Origin: Apium graveolens
Taxonomy: Eukaryota; Streptophyta; Magnoliopsida; Apiales; Apiaceae
Assembly: GCF_009905375.1 (NCBI RefSeq)
Contig: NC_133650.1
Span: 67,087,669 to 67,151,668, forward strand
DNA: 64,000 bases
Direction: 5' to 3'
The notes under the pieces were generated by a model, which saw only the letters and a program-made list of their open reading frames with translations, ran no database searches and had not been told where the DNA came from. The translations under genes and the position numbers were made by a program. Each line of letters starts with the position of its first letter. Position 1 is the stretch's first letter. Of the stretch, positions 9,498 through 21,672 are shown one piece after another.

Positions 9498-11595
9498 AAC
9501 ATGTGGTTCCTCAACATCTACTAGCTCTAATCAGCCTGGATCCACTTCCATAAATCTGCAAATCAAATCTCTTCAAACTCAAGTCTCAGAATTGCAGACC
9601 TCAAATGCTTCTCTCAGTGCACAAGTCCAAGCCTTGACTTTTCTTGTCAAGAGTCAACAAACTGACATCCAGACCCTGGTGGACTCTCATAAGCACCTCC
9701 AAATGCAGAATTCTGTTGCTTTGGGGGCATCATTGGAAAACTCAATATACCACTACTTTCCCTACCTGAACAAGTAAGGCTAGAAATTCCAACTCCCCTC
9801 ATGCATGTCACCAGGACTAAGGAGGAGATTGAGGCAAGAATTCAACAATTTAAATATAAGGCTAAAGAGACTGTTCTAATTGGTCAAAGCTCAAGTGCTC
9901 AAATTAATGTTGGAAAGGAAAGACTTCAAAGGGCTGCAGAAGGACCAAATCAAGATCAGGAATTCAATGACCTTCTTGCAGCACTAAAAGTGTCCCTTAA
10001 AATAACTATATGACTTGCAAGAAAGCTTTGGCCAAGAAAATCAACTTCTTAACGGTAGTGGTAGTGAAGATTGATAACTTTCTGGAAAAAAGGATTGTCA
10101 TGAACATCAATAATGGTGGTGTAGACAGGTGCATTCAGGTGACTCTCACAAATCTCCAAACTCTAAGAGCATCTGAACTTGATGTGATGATTGAAAGAAT
10201 AAATCCAGTCATTCAAGAAGATACTCAACTTCTCCAAGATCTTAAAAAGGCACAGATAGAAACTTTTCCAGAAGCCTGTTTATATCCAAACCAAGGAGTA
10301 GTTTACATCTGCCCAATGACCAAACAAGTCAGACATCTTCTTATTCCCAAATATAGTGTCAGATCAAACATGAGGTTGATCATGACATTGCAGTCTGACT
10401 TGAGCACAAAAAGAACAAGAAGCATGAAGATATGGAGATGATAAACATTTTGGAGAGATATGTTGTGAACCCTGACACCATGCTACCAAATACACAGTAT
10501 AATCGAAGAAAAGACAAGGATGATGATGAGTAGAAGAAAGATGATCAAAATCCTTTTGGCTCAAATCCAAGTCAATTCACTAAGCCATCTGGCAGCAAGG
10601 GTGGAGAGAAGAAGAAAGAGGATGATAAGAAAAATGAGGAGAATAAGAGAAGAAGTGAGAGGAGTAAAAAGAATCATGATGGCTCAGAACCACAGCAAAC
10701 CCTCAACATCCAAACAGCTCTAGCTCAACCTTTAGCCAAAACTTCTGTATCAACAACCTCAATCAACAAACCACTCTCAACCTCTAAGCCAAAATTTTTG
10801 TACAAACAAACAACTAACTCTTTCCTAAAAATTCCAATCACCACAAGCAAAACAAGTCTCAAGAAAATCACAACCTTACCTTTAGCCAAGTCTTCACTAA
10901 AAGTTAGTCTCAAATCTGTTGGGAGAAAGCCTAAGAAAGCCAAGCTTACAAAGAAAGGAAAAGTCACTGAAAGGACAATCTGGAACTGTTTCAAGCAATC
11001 TGACTTTCTACCTTGGAATTGGTGCATCTCAGATGAAGATCATTTTCAACAACTTGCTGAGGAAATAGTCAGAGTCTAGGTTGTATCTCTTAGGGAAGTT
11101 AGAATTTTCTATAATAAGGGTCCTTCACCTTCCTTGGCAGTGATTTAATGAATTCTCTTTCTCCCACAGAAATTAAGAGAATAATAAGTTTGCTAAAGGA
11201 CAAGGATACTGCTACAAGGGCATGGAGATCAATTATAGTTGAATGGTTGATTACAAGGGAGGAAACAAGAAAAAGGAAATAAGGCTGAATCTGAAGAAAG
11301 AGTGAGGAAGTATGATGAGGAAATTGAGATGTTCATAAAAAGATCAAAAGAGCTCAAGGCCAAAGGAATGAGCAGAATTTCTAAGGATGGGAAATTTCTA
11401 AATATTAAGGTTGGTGGATTCTCAAGATTTAGGATTGATTTACTAGACAGTGGTTATCCAGAGGTTGCAAGACAAAAACTTGTAGAAGCTCTAAGTGGAA
11501 CACCTATTATAGAAGAACTGGAAATTCTTGATCACTTGAAGGATGTTCTTAGGGAAGAAGCAGATATAAAAACTGTCTTTACCTTATACTTGTAA
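9498..11595 (+). pseudogene. Accessory-ORF pseudogene of element E0, 3' part
   Basis: This continues the ORF that stops at 1532, in the same frame across E1 once one target duplication is removed. A coiled-coil-like segment (LQTQVSELQTSNASLSAQVQ, from about 9565) is followed by a frameshift near 9775 and further shifts around 10010, 10440, 10520 and 11080. A Lys-rich low-complexity region (10560-10950) precedes a compact C-terminal part with WNCFKQSDFLPWNW (about 10980-11030). Another short block with an RKYDEEIEMFIKRSKELKAKGMSRI helix and a GGFSRFRIDLLDSGYPEVARQ stretch (11302-11595) follows. It ends about 140 bp before the polypurine tract, as accessory ORFs of this element class do. Broken; function unknown. 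Confidence 0.55.
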
Positions 11596-11735
11596 CCATT
11601 AAACTTCGTAAATCTCCTAATGTATAAAAGTTGTAATTCTATCAATCTTTATGTATTGATTTTATTTTCCATATTTTTTTAACTTGGGGTTAGTCTTGTT
11701 AACAGGCATGAATTTGTGTTAAGCAATCTTCTCAC

Positions 11736-11749
11736 AAATTGGGGGAAAT
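11736..11749 (+). promoter_or_regulatory. E0 polypurine tract
   Basis: AAATTGGGGGAAAT lies immediately before an LTR that starts TGTTGTGCAAG. It shows that E0 reads on the plus strand and that 11750-13152 is its 3' LTR. The 140 bp between the ORF end and this tract hold nothing else recognisable. Confidence 0.75.
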
Positions 11750-13152
11750 TGTTGTGCAAGACATGCCTGTACTTTAACAAGACTAAGTCAAATTGACAAC
11801 CCTAAGTAAGTTGTATTATAATATTAATTTGTATATGTACTTGTAACATTTAAAGTCTATAAAAATATAAAAGAGCAGACTGGAGTCTTTTTGTTTAAAT
11901 AGTATCAAGCCTAAGGATTTTATCTGGAAGAAGATCAAGAAGATCATGCCTCAGAAGAATTATGAAGAAGCTTGGAGTTGAATACATCTGTTTGGATAAA
12001 AATATTCTAAGTCAAAGATCTCTACATGTCACAAATTTAGTGTTATAGAGAAGTCACTCGAGAACTCCAAATGACTTATAGAGAAGCCATGAAAGCTACT
12101 AGAGAACTCACAGAGATATCGACAAGCCAAATTGAAGACATGAAGTTTGGAGATATCGACAAGTCACTTCTTCACTAGAAAACTCAGAGTTATCGACAAG
12201 TCAACATTCAGTAGAGAACTCTCAGTTATCGATAAGTCAAATTCCACTAGAGAACTCAGAGATATCGATAAGCCAAAATTCACTGGAGAACTTTAAGTTA
12301 TCGACAAGTCAAATTTGACTAGAGAACTCTGAGTTATCGACAAGTCAATAAAACACTAGAGAACTCAGAGATATCGATAAGTCAAAGTGAAGATATGAAT
12401 ACTAGAAATCTCGACAAGCCAAATTCTCTTATAGAGAACTCAGAGACCTCTACAAATCAAATTAACTATGGAGTACTAGAGATCTCGATAAGCCAATATA
12501 CTTATCGAGATGTCAAGTTCTCTCTAGACCAAATGGAGATCTCGAGGTAAAATCTCAAAGTACAAAGTTGCAGACCAGTTCAATATCCAAGATTTACAAT
12601 CAACAAACAAACCAAATAGCTGGATTGACAAGTCTACAAAAAGCAGCTTGAAGGATGTGCAAGATCAATGGTGAAGATTAACTGACAAAGGAAGATCAAA
12701 GTAAACACATGATGCTAAGATATGCTAAGCCATAAATAGAAGATACACTTTTCCTAGAATGGAAATGATAAGTGACAGTTTACTAAAGTTAATAGCATGT
12801 CTTATTGTACACTGCGTAAACCAGCAGTTACCTAAATTATAAAGTTAACACTGGTCCTTTAGTCAGTTATAACAATCAAGTTAGAAAATCTTGTAACACT
12901 CTCAAGAAGAAGCTAAGCTCTTTATCAACAAAGAGCCTAGAAATTTTGTAGCAAAACAGTCTTAATTTTAATATAAAATTAAGTAAGTTTTGTAAAGATC
13001 TGTGTTCTTTATTATTGCATGTTTAATTTATGCAGTAACACATTTCACTACAAGATTTAGTTTACTTTGTTCAACCATAAAAAACTGAGGAAAAACATAA
13101 AAACAGAAAAACACATTCACCACCCCCTCTGTGTGTTATTTATTTCCTAACA
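11750..13152 (+). repeat. E0 3' LTR
   Basis: The LTR is 1,403 bp, beginning TGTTGTGCAAG and ending TTTCCTAACA. A related but truncated copy lies at 25609-26800. The 5' half contains a degenerate minisatellite (12046-12560). The 3' end carries a CCCCCTCTGTGTG stretch before the terminus. Confidence 0.82.
12046..12560 (+). repeat. Minisatellite inside the E0 LTR
   Basis: Roughly ten imperfect units of 35-50 bp are built from two sub-motifs, ACTAGAGAACTCAGAG and ATATCGACAAGTCAA. The homologous LTR at 25609 has clearly fewer units (about 25900-26260). Its place in the probable U3 suggests enhancer-like repeats; that is inference. Confidence 0.7.
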
Positions 13153-14400
13153 TATATATATTATAATTAAATAATTTTTATACTTTTTTGGGATTTGTTT
13201 TAAAAATTCATAATTTCATTTAATTTAGTTTGACTTGTGTGATTATCGAGTCAAAACTATTCGGTTTAATACGGAATACTTGAAATGAGTAATCGGATCA
13301 TTAAAAACTAATTCCTTAGGCCATCTCCAAGTGCAATTTTAATGGTTGTGAAATTACGATTTTACATTTTTATGTTACAAAAATATAAGAATGTCATTCT
13401 TACACAATTTTTTTAAAAAATAAGTAGAATTGGTGTATCCAATAGTAATCGAACCCACTTACCTCCTACTTAAAAATTTCATGTCACTACCATTATACTA
13501 TTTAATTTTTTGGTACAAATTAAAATTCTTATTAGAAAAATCCTCTCCTTTTATCAAAATCTATTTTTATTACTTTAACTTTTGAGGAAATGAAATGTTG
13601 GTTTATATTATTTACATGACTCCGCTTTTTAAATTTAACTTTATTCTAAAATTTCATAAATGCCACCACTTTGTTATTTTAGCAAAAAATGTATTGAAAT
13701 TTTGTTGGTATCGAGAATCGAACCTGTGACTGAATTTTATCTTAGAACCATGGGGTTATAATGAATTTTGATTTTTAAAAGTTTTGTTAAAAAATTATAT
13801 TTTCTCCTTTTTTAATTTTAACTTTTGAGTAAATAAAATGATTATATAGCTACAATTTAAATTTTATAGTTACACGTACATATATATATATGTATATATA
13901 ATATTTTAAAATATATTTTAAAAAAATAAAAAAAAATTATACCTTTTTGGATTTATTTTCAAAAAAAATCCTAATTTCATTTTATTCAGTTTGATTTGTG
14001 TGTTTGTTGAGTCAAAAGTATTCGGTTTAATCCGGGAGTACTTGGAATGATTACTCGAATTGAAAAATCAAATTTATTAAAATTTTAACTTTAAAACTAA
14101 TTCATTAGGTCATCTCCAAGCATTCCTCTATTTCAAAATAACTTATCTTCAAATTTCACCTTTTTTTACTTATATTACCATTTCATCTCCAAACATAAAT
14201 TCAAATTTTACTCTAAATCTACTTAATCACTATGTACAGTAATTAAATAATTTAAAATGCACAGAGAGTTGGACCTGCATGATATAGAAATATGTGAGAT
14301 GGTTTATTCTAAAACCAATATCTTCATATCTACAGTGTAACTCCAAATTTGGAGTTGCACGGTGCTTTTATTTATTTATAAAGATAGGGTAATTCATCGT
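13153..14400. repeat. AT-rich repeat remnants, including a diverged direct duplication
   Basis: No gene is seen. Two diverged copies of one segment, about 13170-13330 and 13935-14115, share ATTCGGTTTAAT and CTAATTC..TTAGG..CATCTCCAAG. Between them (13335-13880) is sequence related to the 5' region of the Helitron at 16375, with a second, more diverged copy at about 13690-13880. A palindrome CTCCAAATTTGGAG lies at 14341-14354 at the end of a possible MITE remnant (14107-14375). Confidence 0.4.
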
Positions 14401-15330
14401 TGGAGCCTCATAACTTCATCGATAGAGTAATAAATGAAGTAATATGGCATATAAATATATGAATAGAGATACCCTTGGTATAGATATGTATCACATAAAA
14501 AAATTATATTTTACTTTTAAAGATGAAACCAATCGAAACAATATGTATTACTCTTATTCTTATCATTATTATATACGTACTCCTAGATAATAGAAAAAAT
14601 ATTAATTATTATTCATTACGTAATTTTATATAAAATCAGGCATATATAGATTACACAATGAGATGAGTAAGTAAATTTTGTAAGAATCTTAAATAATTAA
14701 GGTAATTGTGTTGGTATAATATTTTTTTACCTTCTATTTATTTTTAGACTTCTTAATGTTTAACCCAAGTAGATACAAGTTTGGCCCAAGTTAGACTCAA
14801 AATCGGGCTTTATCTAACTAAAGAAAAATCAGCTCATGAATAAGTTCAATTATGTGTACTCGGTCGATATCTTGGCTAAAACGTTCGAGTTTTAGAATAA
14901 TGAATTGGATTAGTCGAGGAGTGACACAGAAAAATAAAATAATAAAATTTGATTTAATATAATTAATATAATAAATGTGGTGTATTTCCTTACTTATTAT
15001 TATGTATATTTCTAAAATAAGAAAATTAGTGCTGGAATTTTTATTAAATTAGACAATATTTACACCCTCATTTTGGAAAATTTATTTTTTCTCATGATAT
15101 TTATCTGAGTGTACTTCATTTGTTATTATCTTCTAAGAGAGAATGTCAGTTTTTTAATTAGTTCTAAAATATTTTACACTCTAATTAATTTACCCGCCAT
15201 TTTTTTAATTTCTTTCACTCATCTCACATATATAAATCAACTTAGTCAACCTAAGTGTTAATAATTGAGAATTGAGACGAAATAGTAACGAATCTGCTCT
15301 CTTTTTTTCATTCTTCATTTTTTTAATCTC
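14400..15330. other. AT-rich sequence, nothing recognised
   Basis: No ORF of interest, no clear terminal repeats and no coding bias. It may be filler inside the older Helitron-family region. Confidence 0.4.
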
Positions 15331-16374
15331 AACGAAATATAGAGGGATGAGACTTAACGTCGTCCCTCCTGACCCCGATTGATCACATCCCTGTTCGGGT
15401 CAGGGATTTCGAGAAGTTTTCGGGGGCGGGCCTAGCAACGAGGAAGGTTTTATAAAATTTCGGGGATCGGGCAGAGTCTAGGATTAGTGTCTCCCCGACC
15501 CATTTCTCCGACCCCGATTATATGTGTATATATATAACATATTTATATATTATATTAAATTAATTATTATAAAAATTTTAATAAAATACTATTTTATTCT
15601 TAAAATATTCTAAAATTTTGTTGATCAATTTTTTTATATTATAATTTAAAATATTTGTCTAATTTTTAAATTGTCTTTTCTTTATATTGTAAATCAATTT
15701 TAATATGATTTGAATTTAAAATTATGAGATATTACTAATGTTTTTGTATAATACGAATTAGTAAATTATTTTTATTAAAATAAAATAAAATAACATAAAA
15801 TTATTTTTAATTATATCCAGAATCCCCGCAGGATTCCACCATTAGGGTGAGGATTGGAAAGGAATAGAATTTTCGTTCGGGGTGCATGGTGGGTTCGAGG
15901 ATCAGATACCACTTCCTGATCCCGAAGTGACCCGATGCATATCCCTACAGACAAACTACAAGTATTTTTGTTAAAATAGTATAGTTTTAATTTTTTTTTA
16001 GTAATTAGGTTTATCTACCTTAAACTAAGTATCTAATATCAAAATTATCGGGGGTGACCGAGAATCGAACTTTATGACAAAAATAAAATTTTCACCACTT
16101 AAGTTAACTATATGTACGAAAAAAAAAGGAAAATACAGTGACCTTTATGCCATCTCATTTTTATTGCATATTTATTTATTTAAATTTATATGAAGTGTAA
16201 TTAAATTTATAAAAATGTATTATTCATTATTACGTAATTGATGTATGAATATAAAATAAAGTTAAAATAATCACATACCGTATTCAAAAATTAATTTCTT
16301 ATAGGCGCAAGTTCGATCGAAATAATATTTTATTATACATATTGGCTTGTGCCTCGCACGGGCTTTTACGCTAG
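15330..16374 (+). mobile_element. Helitron-family element A, 3' part
   Basis: It ends with a hairpin (arms 16345-16352 and 16356-16363, GCTTGTGC/GCACGGGC with one G-T pair) followed by TTTTACGCTAG. This is the plant Helitron 3' signature of a hairpin followed by CTRR. The segment 15480-16374 is homologous to 17190-17978 of element B, including the GAAGTGACCCGATGCATATCCC block. The 5' end is not resolved; related sequence occurs back to about 13335. No Rep/helicase ORF is present, so it is non-autonomous. Confidence 0.6.
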
Positions 16375-17978
16375 TCTCCTTCTATATATTATAAGAGGAC
16401 AAGGGAAAAATTGGGCCATTTTAATGGCTGTCAATTTACAATTTTGCCCTTTTATGTTGAAAAATTATAAAAATGTCACCCTTATATAGTTTATGTTAAA
16501 AATAAGTATAACATTGTATCTTCTAAGAATCGAATATCAGACCTCCTCCTCAAGCATTTCCTGTCACTATCATTGCGCTACATCACTTCTTGAGTTAACT
16601 TTAAATTTTTTATTAGATAAGCGACATCCTCTCTTTTTATCAAGTTCGTTTTTATTACTTTAATTTTTGAGTATATAAAATGTTGGTATATATTATTTAC
16701 GTGCCTCCTTTTTATTTAGTTTTTGTAGTTTTATTATAAAGGACAAAGGGCAAATTGAGCCATTTTAATGGCTGTCAAATTACAATTTTGCCCCTTTATG
16801 TTGAAATATTATAAAAATGTCATCCTCGTATAGTTTATATTAAAAATAAGTATAACATTATATCACCTAAGAATCGAACATCAGACCTCCTACTCAAATA
16901 TTTCATGTCACTATCATTGCGTTTGCGATACATCACTCCTTGAGTTAACTTTTAATTTTTTATTAGATAAGCTACATCCTCTCTTTTTATCAAGTTCGTA
17001 TTTATTACTTTAATTTTTGAGTATATAAAATGTTGGTATATATTATTTACGTGCCTCATTTTTATTTAGTTTTTGTAGTTTATTATAAAATTTTAAAAAT
17101 GACACCACCTCATATTTGTTTCACTCACCTCATATTCATTTTCAATTTGTTTCATTCACTTCACATTTATAAATTTTCTTAATCAACCCCGATTTGTTAT
17201 ATATATATATATATATATATATCAGGATGAGGTATATATTTTATATATATTTTATTAAATAAACTTTTATAAAAACAATATTTAAAAAATTATAATAATT
17301 TTAAAATAATCTATAATTTTATTGATCTATTTTTTCACATTATATGTAATATATATTTTTAATTTGGTATTTATTTAGATTATAAATCAATTTTAATATG
17401 ATTTAATATTAAAAAAATGAGATATTATCAATATTTTTATGTATTACGAATTAGTAGATTATTCTTTATTTAAAAAATATACTAAAAAAACAAAATTATT
17501 ATTTTTAATTATTCTCCGCATCCCCGTGGGAATCCCCGTTTTGGCAGAGATCGATAACAAAAAGAATCCCCGTTTCGGATTCAAGGTGTGTTCGGGGATC
17601 AGCAGCGGGGATAGTAATCCCTGACCCTGAAGTGACCCGATGCATATCCCTAGGAACAATTTCAAATATTTTTGTTATGATGATATAGTTTTGTTTTTTT
17701 TATTAATTAAGATCACATAACTTTCAATAAATATCAAATCTCAAAATTATCAGGGTAAGTTAAAATCGAATTTTACGATAAAAAATAAGTTTTCACCACT
17801 AAAATTATCTAATACCGTTTTAATAGTATGTATTAAAAAAAGAAGTAAGACAATCCAGTGAAAAGTTCAAATGATCATTTATCGTATTAAAAAATTATTT
17901 TTGCATAAATGCAAACTCGTTCGAGATAATATTTCAATATATATGGAGGCCCGTGCCTCGCACGGGCTTTTACGCTAG
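16375..17978 (+). mobile_element. Helitron-family element B, non-autonomous
   Basis: It starts TCTCCTTCTATATATT directly after the CTAG end of element A. It ends with a perfect 8-bp hairpin (GCCCGTGC at 17949-17956, GCACGGGC at 17960-17967) and TTTTACGCTAG, followed by a T. These are the TC and hairpin-CTRR ends of Helitrons, which move by rolling-circle replication. It is 1,604 bp with no transposase. The 5' third is a tandem duplication of about 350 bp (16387-16738 and 16739-17090), and a (TA)n run lies at about 17198-17222. Confidence 0.65.
16387..17090 (+). repeat. Tandem duplication inside Helitron B
   Basis: Two copies of about 350 bp begin GGACAAGGG and GGACAAAGG, each containing GCCATTTTAATGGCTGTCAA and ending near TTTTTGTAGTTTATTATAAA. 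They are similar but not identical. Confidence 0.65.
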
Positions 17979-18956
17979 TTAAATTTATTAGTTGACCATT
18001 AGTATATATAATATACTTATTGCTCTCAAATAATATATGTTAATTGACGCTTCATTAATATATATATATATAATTTTTATTTCACCTCTTCATTTATTTA
18101 TTAAAAATTATTTAACTATTGTATAATTAATATACGCATGCATACATATATTATTACATACGTACATGCATACATACATATATACAATAAATAAATAAAT
18201 ATATATATATATATATTAATACATGCATAAACGTGCACACACACACATACATACATACATGCATACACACATATATACGCACACATACACACATACTTAC
18301 ATAGATATGTAATCATATATTCTTATTTGTCATCAATTTAACATCGTCATCATACATACATACATGCATGCATGCACACACACATAAACACACATACATA
18401 CATTGATACATACTCATATATTTTTATTTGTTATCAATTTAACATCGTCCTCCAACATAATGAAATGGTCAAATATTATATTAAATTATATGAAATACAA
18501 AATAAAATAAACTATTTATACACGCATGTACGATTTATGCTTCACTATTTAAAAAATAATGTGACATATATCATATACTTCCACCGTCCCATATGTTGTT
18601 AACATCGTTAGGGGGTTTGGTCAACAAATTAATTCATATAACAATTATATCTCTATATTAATATATATAAAATATTTAGTTCATCGCGTCATTCATTATT
18701 GAACATTATCAATTATTGTATAATTAATATGTGCATACATACATACATATTTACATACAATTAATATATATATATATAAATTAATACAGGGACATGCACA
18801 CACATACTCGTACATTCTTATTTGTCATCAATCCAACATCGTCATGAATGGAGAAATATTATATTAAATTTAATGAAATAAAATAAAATAAACTATTTAT
18901 ACAGATATGTACGATTTATATTTCATTATTAACGCATTCATGATATATATCATATA
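17979..18956. repeat. Duplicated AT-rich unit with tetranucleotide microsatellite
   Basis: Two related units (about 17995-18610 and 18655-18956) share TTGTATAATTAATATG, a (CATA)n/(ATGC)n microsatellite, ATTCTTATTTGTCATCAAT..AACATCGTC and a TACGATTTAT block. The microsatellite is longest at 18136-18420. The frames within the microsatellite are repeat artefacts. Confidence 0.6.
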
Positions 18957-19142
18957 TTCCCACCATCTCATAGGTTGTTAACATCATTGTTAGATATGGA
19001 GATTAAAAAAATAAATTACGTTGAAGAAAATATTAAGAAAGCGAGGGTAAATTTTGAGTCATTATTAAGATAATATGCTCTTTTAGAAAATGTTAACAAT
19101 CTGTTGAAACATCCCAAAATAGAAAGTTATTGGGACGGAGAG
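18957..19142. mobile_element. Stowaway-like MITE
   Basis: About 186 bp lies between TA dinucleotides. It begins TTCCCACCATCTCATAGGTT and ends TATTGGGACGGAGAG; GTTGTTAACAT near the left end is mirrored by ATGTTAACAATC on the right. A fragment of the same family occurs at about 18577-18615. Stowaway elements are short Tc1/mariner derivatives that duplicate TA. The termini are diverged. Confidence 0.45.
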
Positions 19143-19144
19143 TA

Positions 19145-19810
19145 TGATATGTCGTTCAGTGACTAAACTTATAGTATTGACGTCAATAGTCCGTATAGTA
19201 TGACTTATCAATCACATTTGTAACACATAAACATATTAAATAATTAAAAAATAAATTAATAATTATTTTATATTTAGAGTGATTGATATATATCAGACAC
19301 ACATAATCACTTGTATTTATTTTACTTTCTAATCATTAAGATATCACAAATAACATTTAATTATGAAGTGACAAATAATATATACTAAAATAATTTATTA
19401 TTTTCTGCGAATGCACCATTGCAAATATACATCAATCACTCATGCTCATATGCATAAACAAATAAATTATTCATTTATTAGGTAATAACATCAATATATC
19501 CTCAACAATTACAGCGAAAACAGTTTCAATTAGCACAATACAGAGTATGCTCGTGCATTACACAAGTTATAGAACTAATTTACTATAAAATATTAACTAA
19601 GGGTTAGATAATGACTTAAAATTGAGTGAAAAATACTCATAAGATTTTAAAAAACCTTTAAGAATGTATTGCAACTCTAATTTGGTCACATTCCTTACTT
19701 TTAAACTTAATAGCCCTTACAAAGAGTTTTACTTTCAAACTTAAGCTCACATATAAAGAGAGTTGTTGTAGACTGCTCGCTATTGAGGAAGAACACCTCT
19801 AATAGTCACC
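19145..19810. other. AT-rich intergenic sequence, nothing recognised
   Basis: No coding signal and no terminal repeats. It is flanked by the MITE at 18957 and the CACTA element at 19814. Confidence 0.4.
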
Positions 19811-19813
19811 AAG

Positions 19814-20261
19814 CACTAGTAGAAAAATGACTTTCCGCGTCGCCCCTTTAGCATCGGTTAAAGACAGAACCGACGTTGTAGATACTTTTATGCGTCGGTC
19901 GGGCAAAACGCTGACGCTATAGGTTCATTTGTAGCGTCGGTCGAGAGAATGCCGACGCTATAGGTTCACTTGTAGCGTCGGTCGAGAGAATGCCAACGCT
20001 AAAGTTTCACTTGCAGCGTCGGTCTAGAGAATGCCGACGCTATAGGATCACATTTGCTAAAGTTTCACTTGCAATGTCGGTCTAGAGAATGCCTTTAGCG
20101 TCGGCTGCTTGAATAACCGACGCTAATGCCAAGACTTTAGCGTCGCCTACTTAACCGACACTAAAGGCCTATACCTATAGCGTCTCCCACATTTGCTACG
20201 CCACTTAATCGACGCTTTAGGGGTTATTTGACCGACGCTAGAAGTTCAGTTTGTACTAGTG
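19814..20261. mobile_element. Non-autonomous CACTA (En/Spm-type) transposon
   Basis: The ends are CACTAGTAGAAAAATGAC on the left and TTTGTACTAGTG on the right, flanked by a perfect 3-bp duplication AAG (19811-19813 and 20262-20264). It is 448 bp with no transposase. The interior consists of tandem subterminal repeats of about 40 bp built on GCGTCGGT and its complement, for example TAGCGTCGGTCGAGAGAATG, which in CACTA elements bind the transposase. The repeats make the whole element strongly self-complementary. Confidence 0.9.
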
Positions 20262-20264
20262 AAG

Positions 20265-20599
20265 GCGGCTCCTAAATATAATATAAATTATGTGATTTTT
20301 AACAAGTTAGAACATTGGTCTTCAGGTCAATTCTAACCATACTCTTTATTTTATCTTATAATTTATATAATATTAATATTTCAAATTTTATTAAAACAAA
20401 GATATGAATGGAAACAAGTGTTAGTAAATATTTTATTAATAGAAATGAATTAAGAGTTAAATAGTGACTTCTACAGAGGAGACAAGAACTCTTAAGAAGC
20501 ACTCTAACAACATTTTCAAATAGGTTCCTAGTCAATTTTAGAAGAAATTATAAATAAGTGCACTTCAACAAACTCCTAATCCCTCTTCAAACACTAGTA
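20265..20599. other. Intergenic sequence, nothing recognised
   Basis: AT-rich, with no gene. Together with 19600-19810 it may be an older MITE into which the CACTA element inserted, but I could not define its ends. Confidence 0.3.
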
Positions 20600-20844
20600 T
20601 TCCCTCCGTCCTACTAGATTTTTACATACTTTTTACTCTTGACACGCATTTTAAAGTTATTATAAAATATAATTTTATAATTTATTTTTTAAATTTTCTT
20701 TTTCAGTATAAAAGTTTAAACATTATGTTTTTATTTAAAAGAAAAAATATTAAAATTATTTTGGGAACCATCTTTTACGGGAGTTTTAAAATACGTGTCG
20801 ATTTCCTGTCCCCCAATATAGACAACCCGGTGAAAGTGAGGGAT
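20600..20844. mobile_element. Possible Stowaway-like MITE
   Basis: The left end TTCCCTCCGTCCTACTAG follows TA and is a typical Stowaway terminus. The right end, GGTGAAAGTGAGGGAT followed by TA, is only weakly complementary. About 245 bp. The right boundary is uncertain. Confidence 0.4.
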
Positions 20845-21672
20845 TAATAAATAAGGTGTTAAACAAGAATTATATTGGAATTATATTTTCATGTGTACAT
20901 AATTAAGAATAAAGAATAAATAGAGAGTAAAGTTGAGGAAGACTGTTGAAAAATAAATAAAGTTTTAATTTTTTTAAATAGTTAAGAGTTGATTCTTTAT
21001 ATTATTTTTAGAGAAAAATTAAGGTGATTCTTAGAGTTGCTCTAAGATTTTTAAAAAGCACTGTTAAGAGTTCAATTTTTTATTTATATTTTGAGTAAAG
21101 AAATAGCTTTGGAAGTGCTAATATTAGGGAGGGAATAGAAGCTGTTGGACAGTAGGAGATATTTTTAATTTCAGTCTTCTCAATCTCAACTTGACTTAGA
21201 TGGGTAAATGGGGTGTTGCTCTTATATATTTAACAAAACTCAATGATCTTCCAGAACTATGTAGAAATCATGTGACATATCTCTGTCTCTCTCTTGGACC
21301 TATATTCACTGCCATACCGAAGAAGTATGAATGCATGCATTATTTGAAGAATTCATGGGTTGTTTTGTTTGCCTGTTTTTTGACTAAACTTACAATCCAA
21401 TTATTATTACAGTACATTTTTTCTTGTAACAATTTCACATAAAGGAGCATCTACAGTTTAATCAAACATAATACATTGCTAGTATCATGATCTTGCCTCT
21501 CATATTTCAATTATAAACGTTGCTTTTAGCCCTTTCACCTATACATCACTTGTTTGGGTGAACAACCATTGATGCTCATTCATCACATCACAGACTTTGC
21601 AATGTCACAATACAGAACCACAAGGCAACACAAAACATACTCTCTATATTTATGTCTTAATATTTCTATTTC
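20845..21672. other. Intergenic and 3'-flanking sequence of the CCT gene
   Basis: This holds the 3' untranslated region and downstream flank of the gene on the minus strand. A frame of 80 codons on the plus strand (21200-21442) has no recognisable homology or motifs, so I do not call it a gene. Confidence 0.4.

Noticed and set aside
10725..11027. Minus-strand 100-codon hydrophobic ORF
   Set aside because: Antisense to the Lys/Thr-rich E0 accessory ORF. The hydrophobicity is a codon-complement artefact.
18116..18602. Tyr/Cys/His-rich ORFs on both strands
   Set aside because: They are translations of the CATA/ATGC microsatellite, not genes.
21200..21442. 80-codon plus-strand ORF downstream of the CCT gene
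   Set aside because: No recognisable domain and no conserved neighbour. Its length is within chance for this composition, and it lies in the 3' flank of a gene on the other strand.
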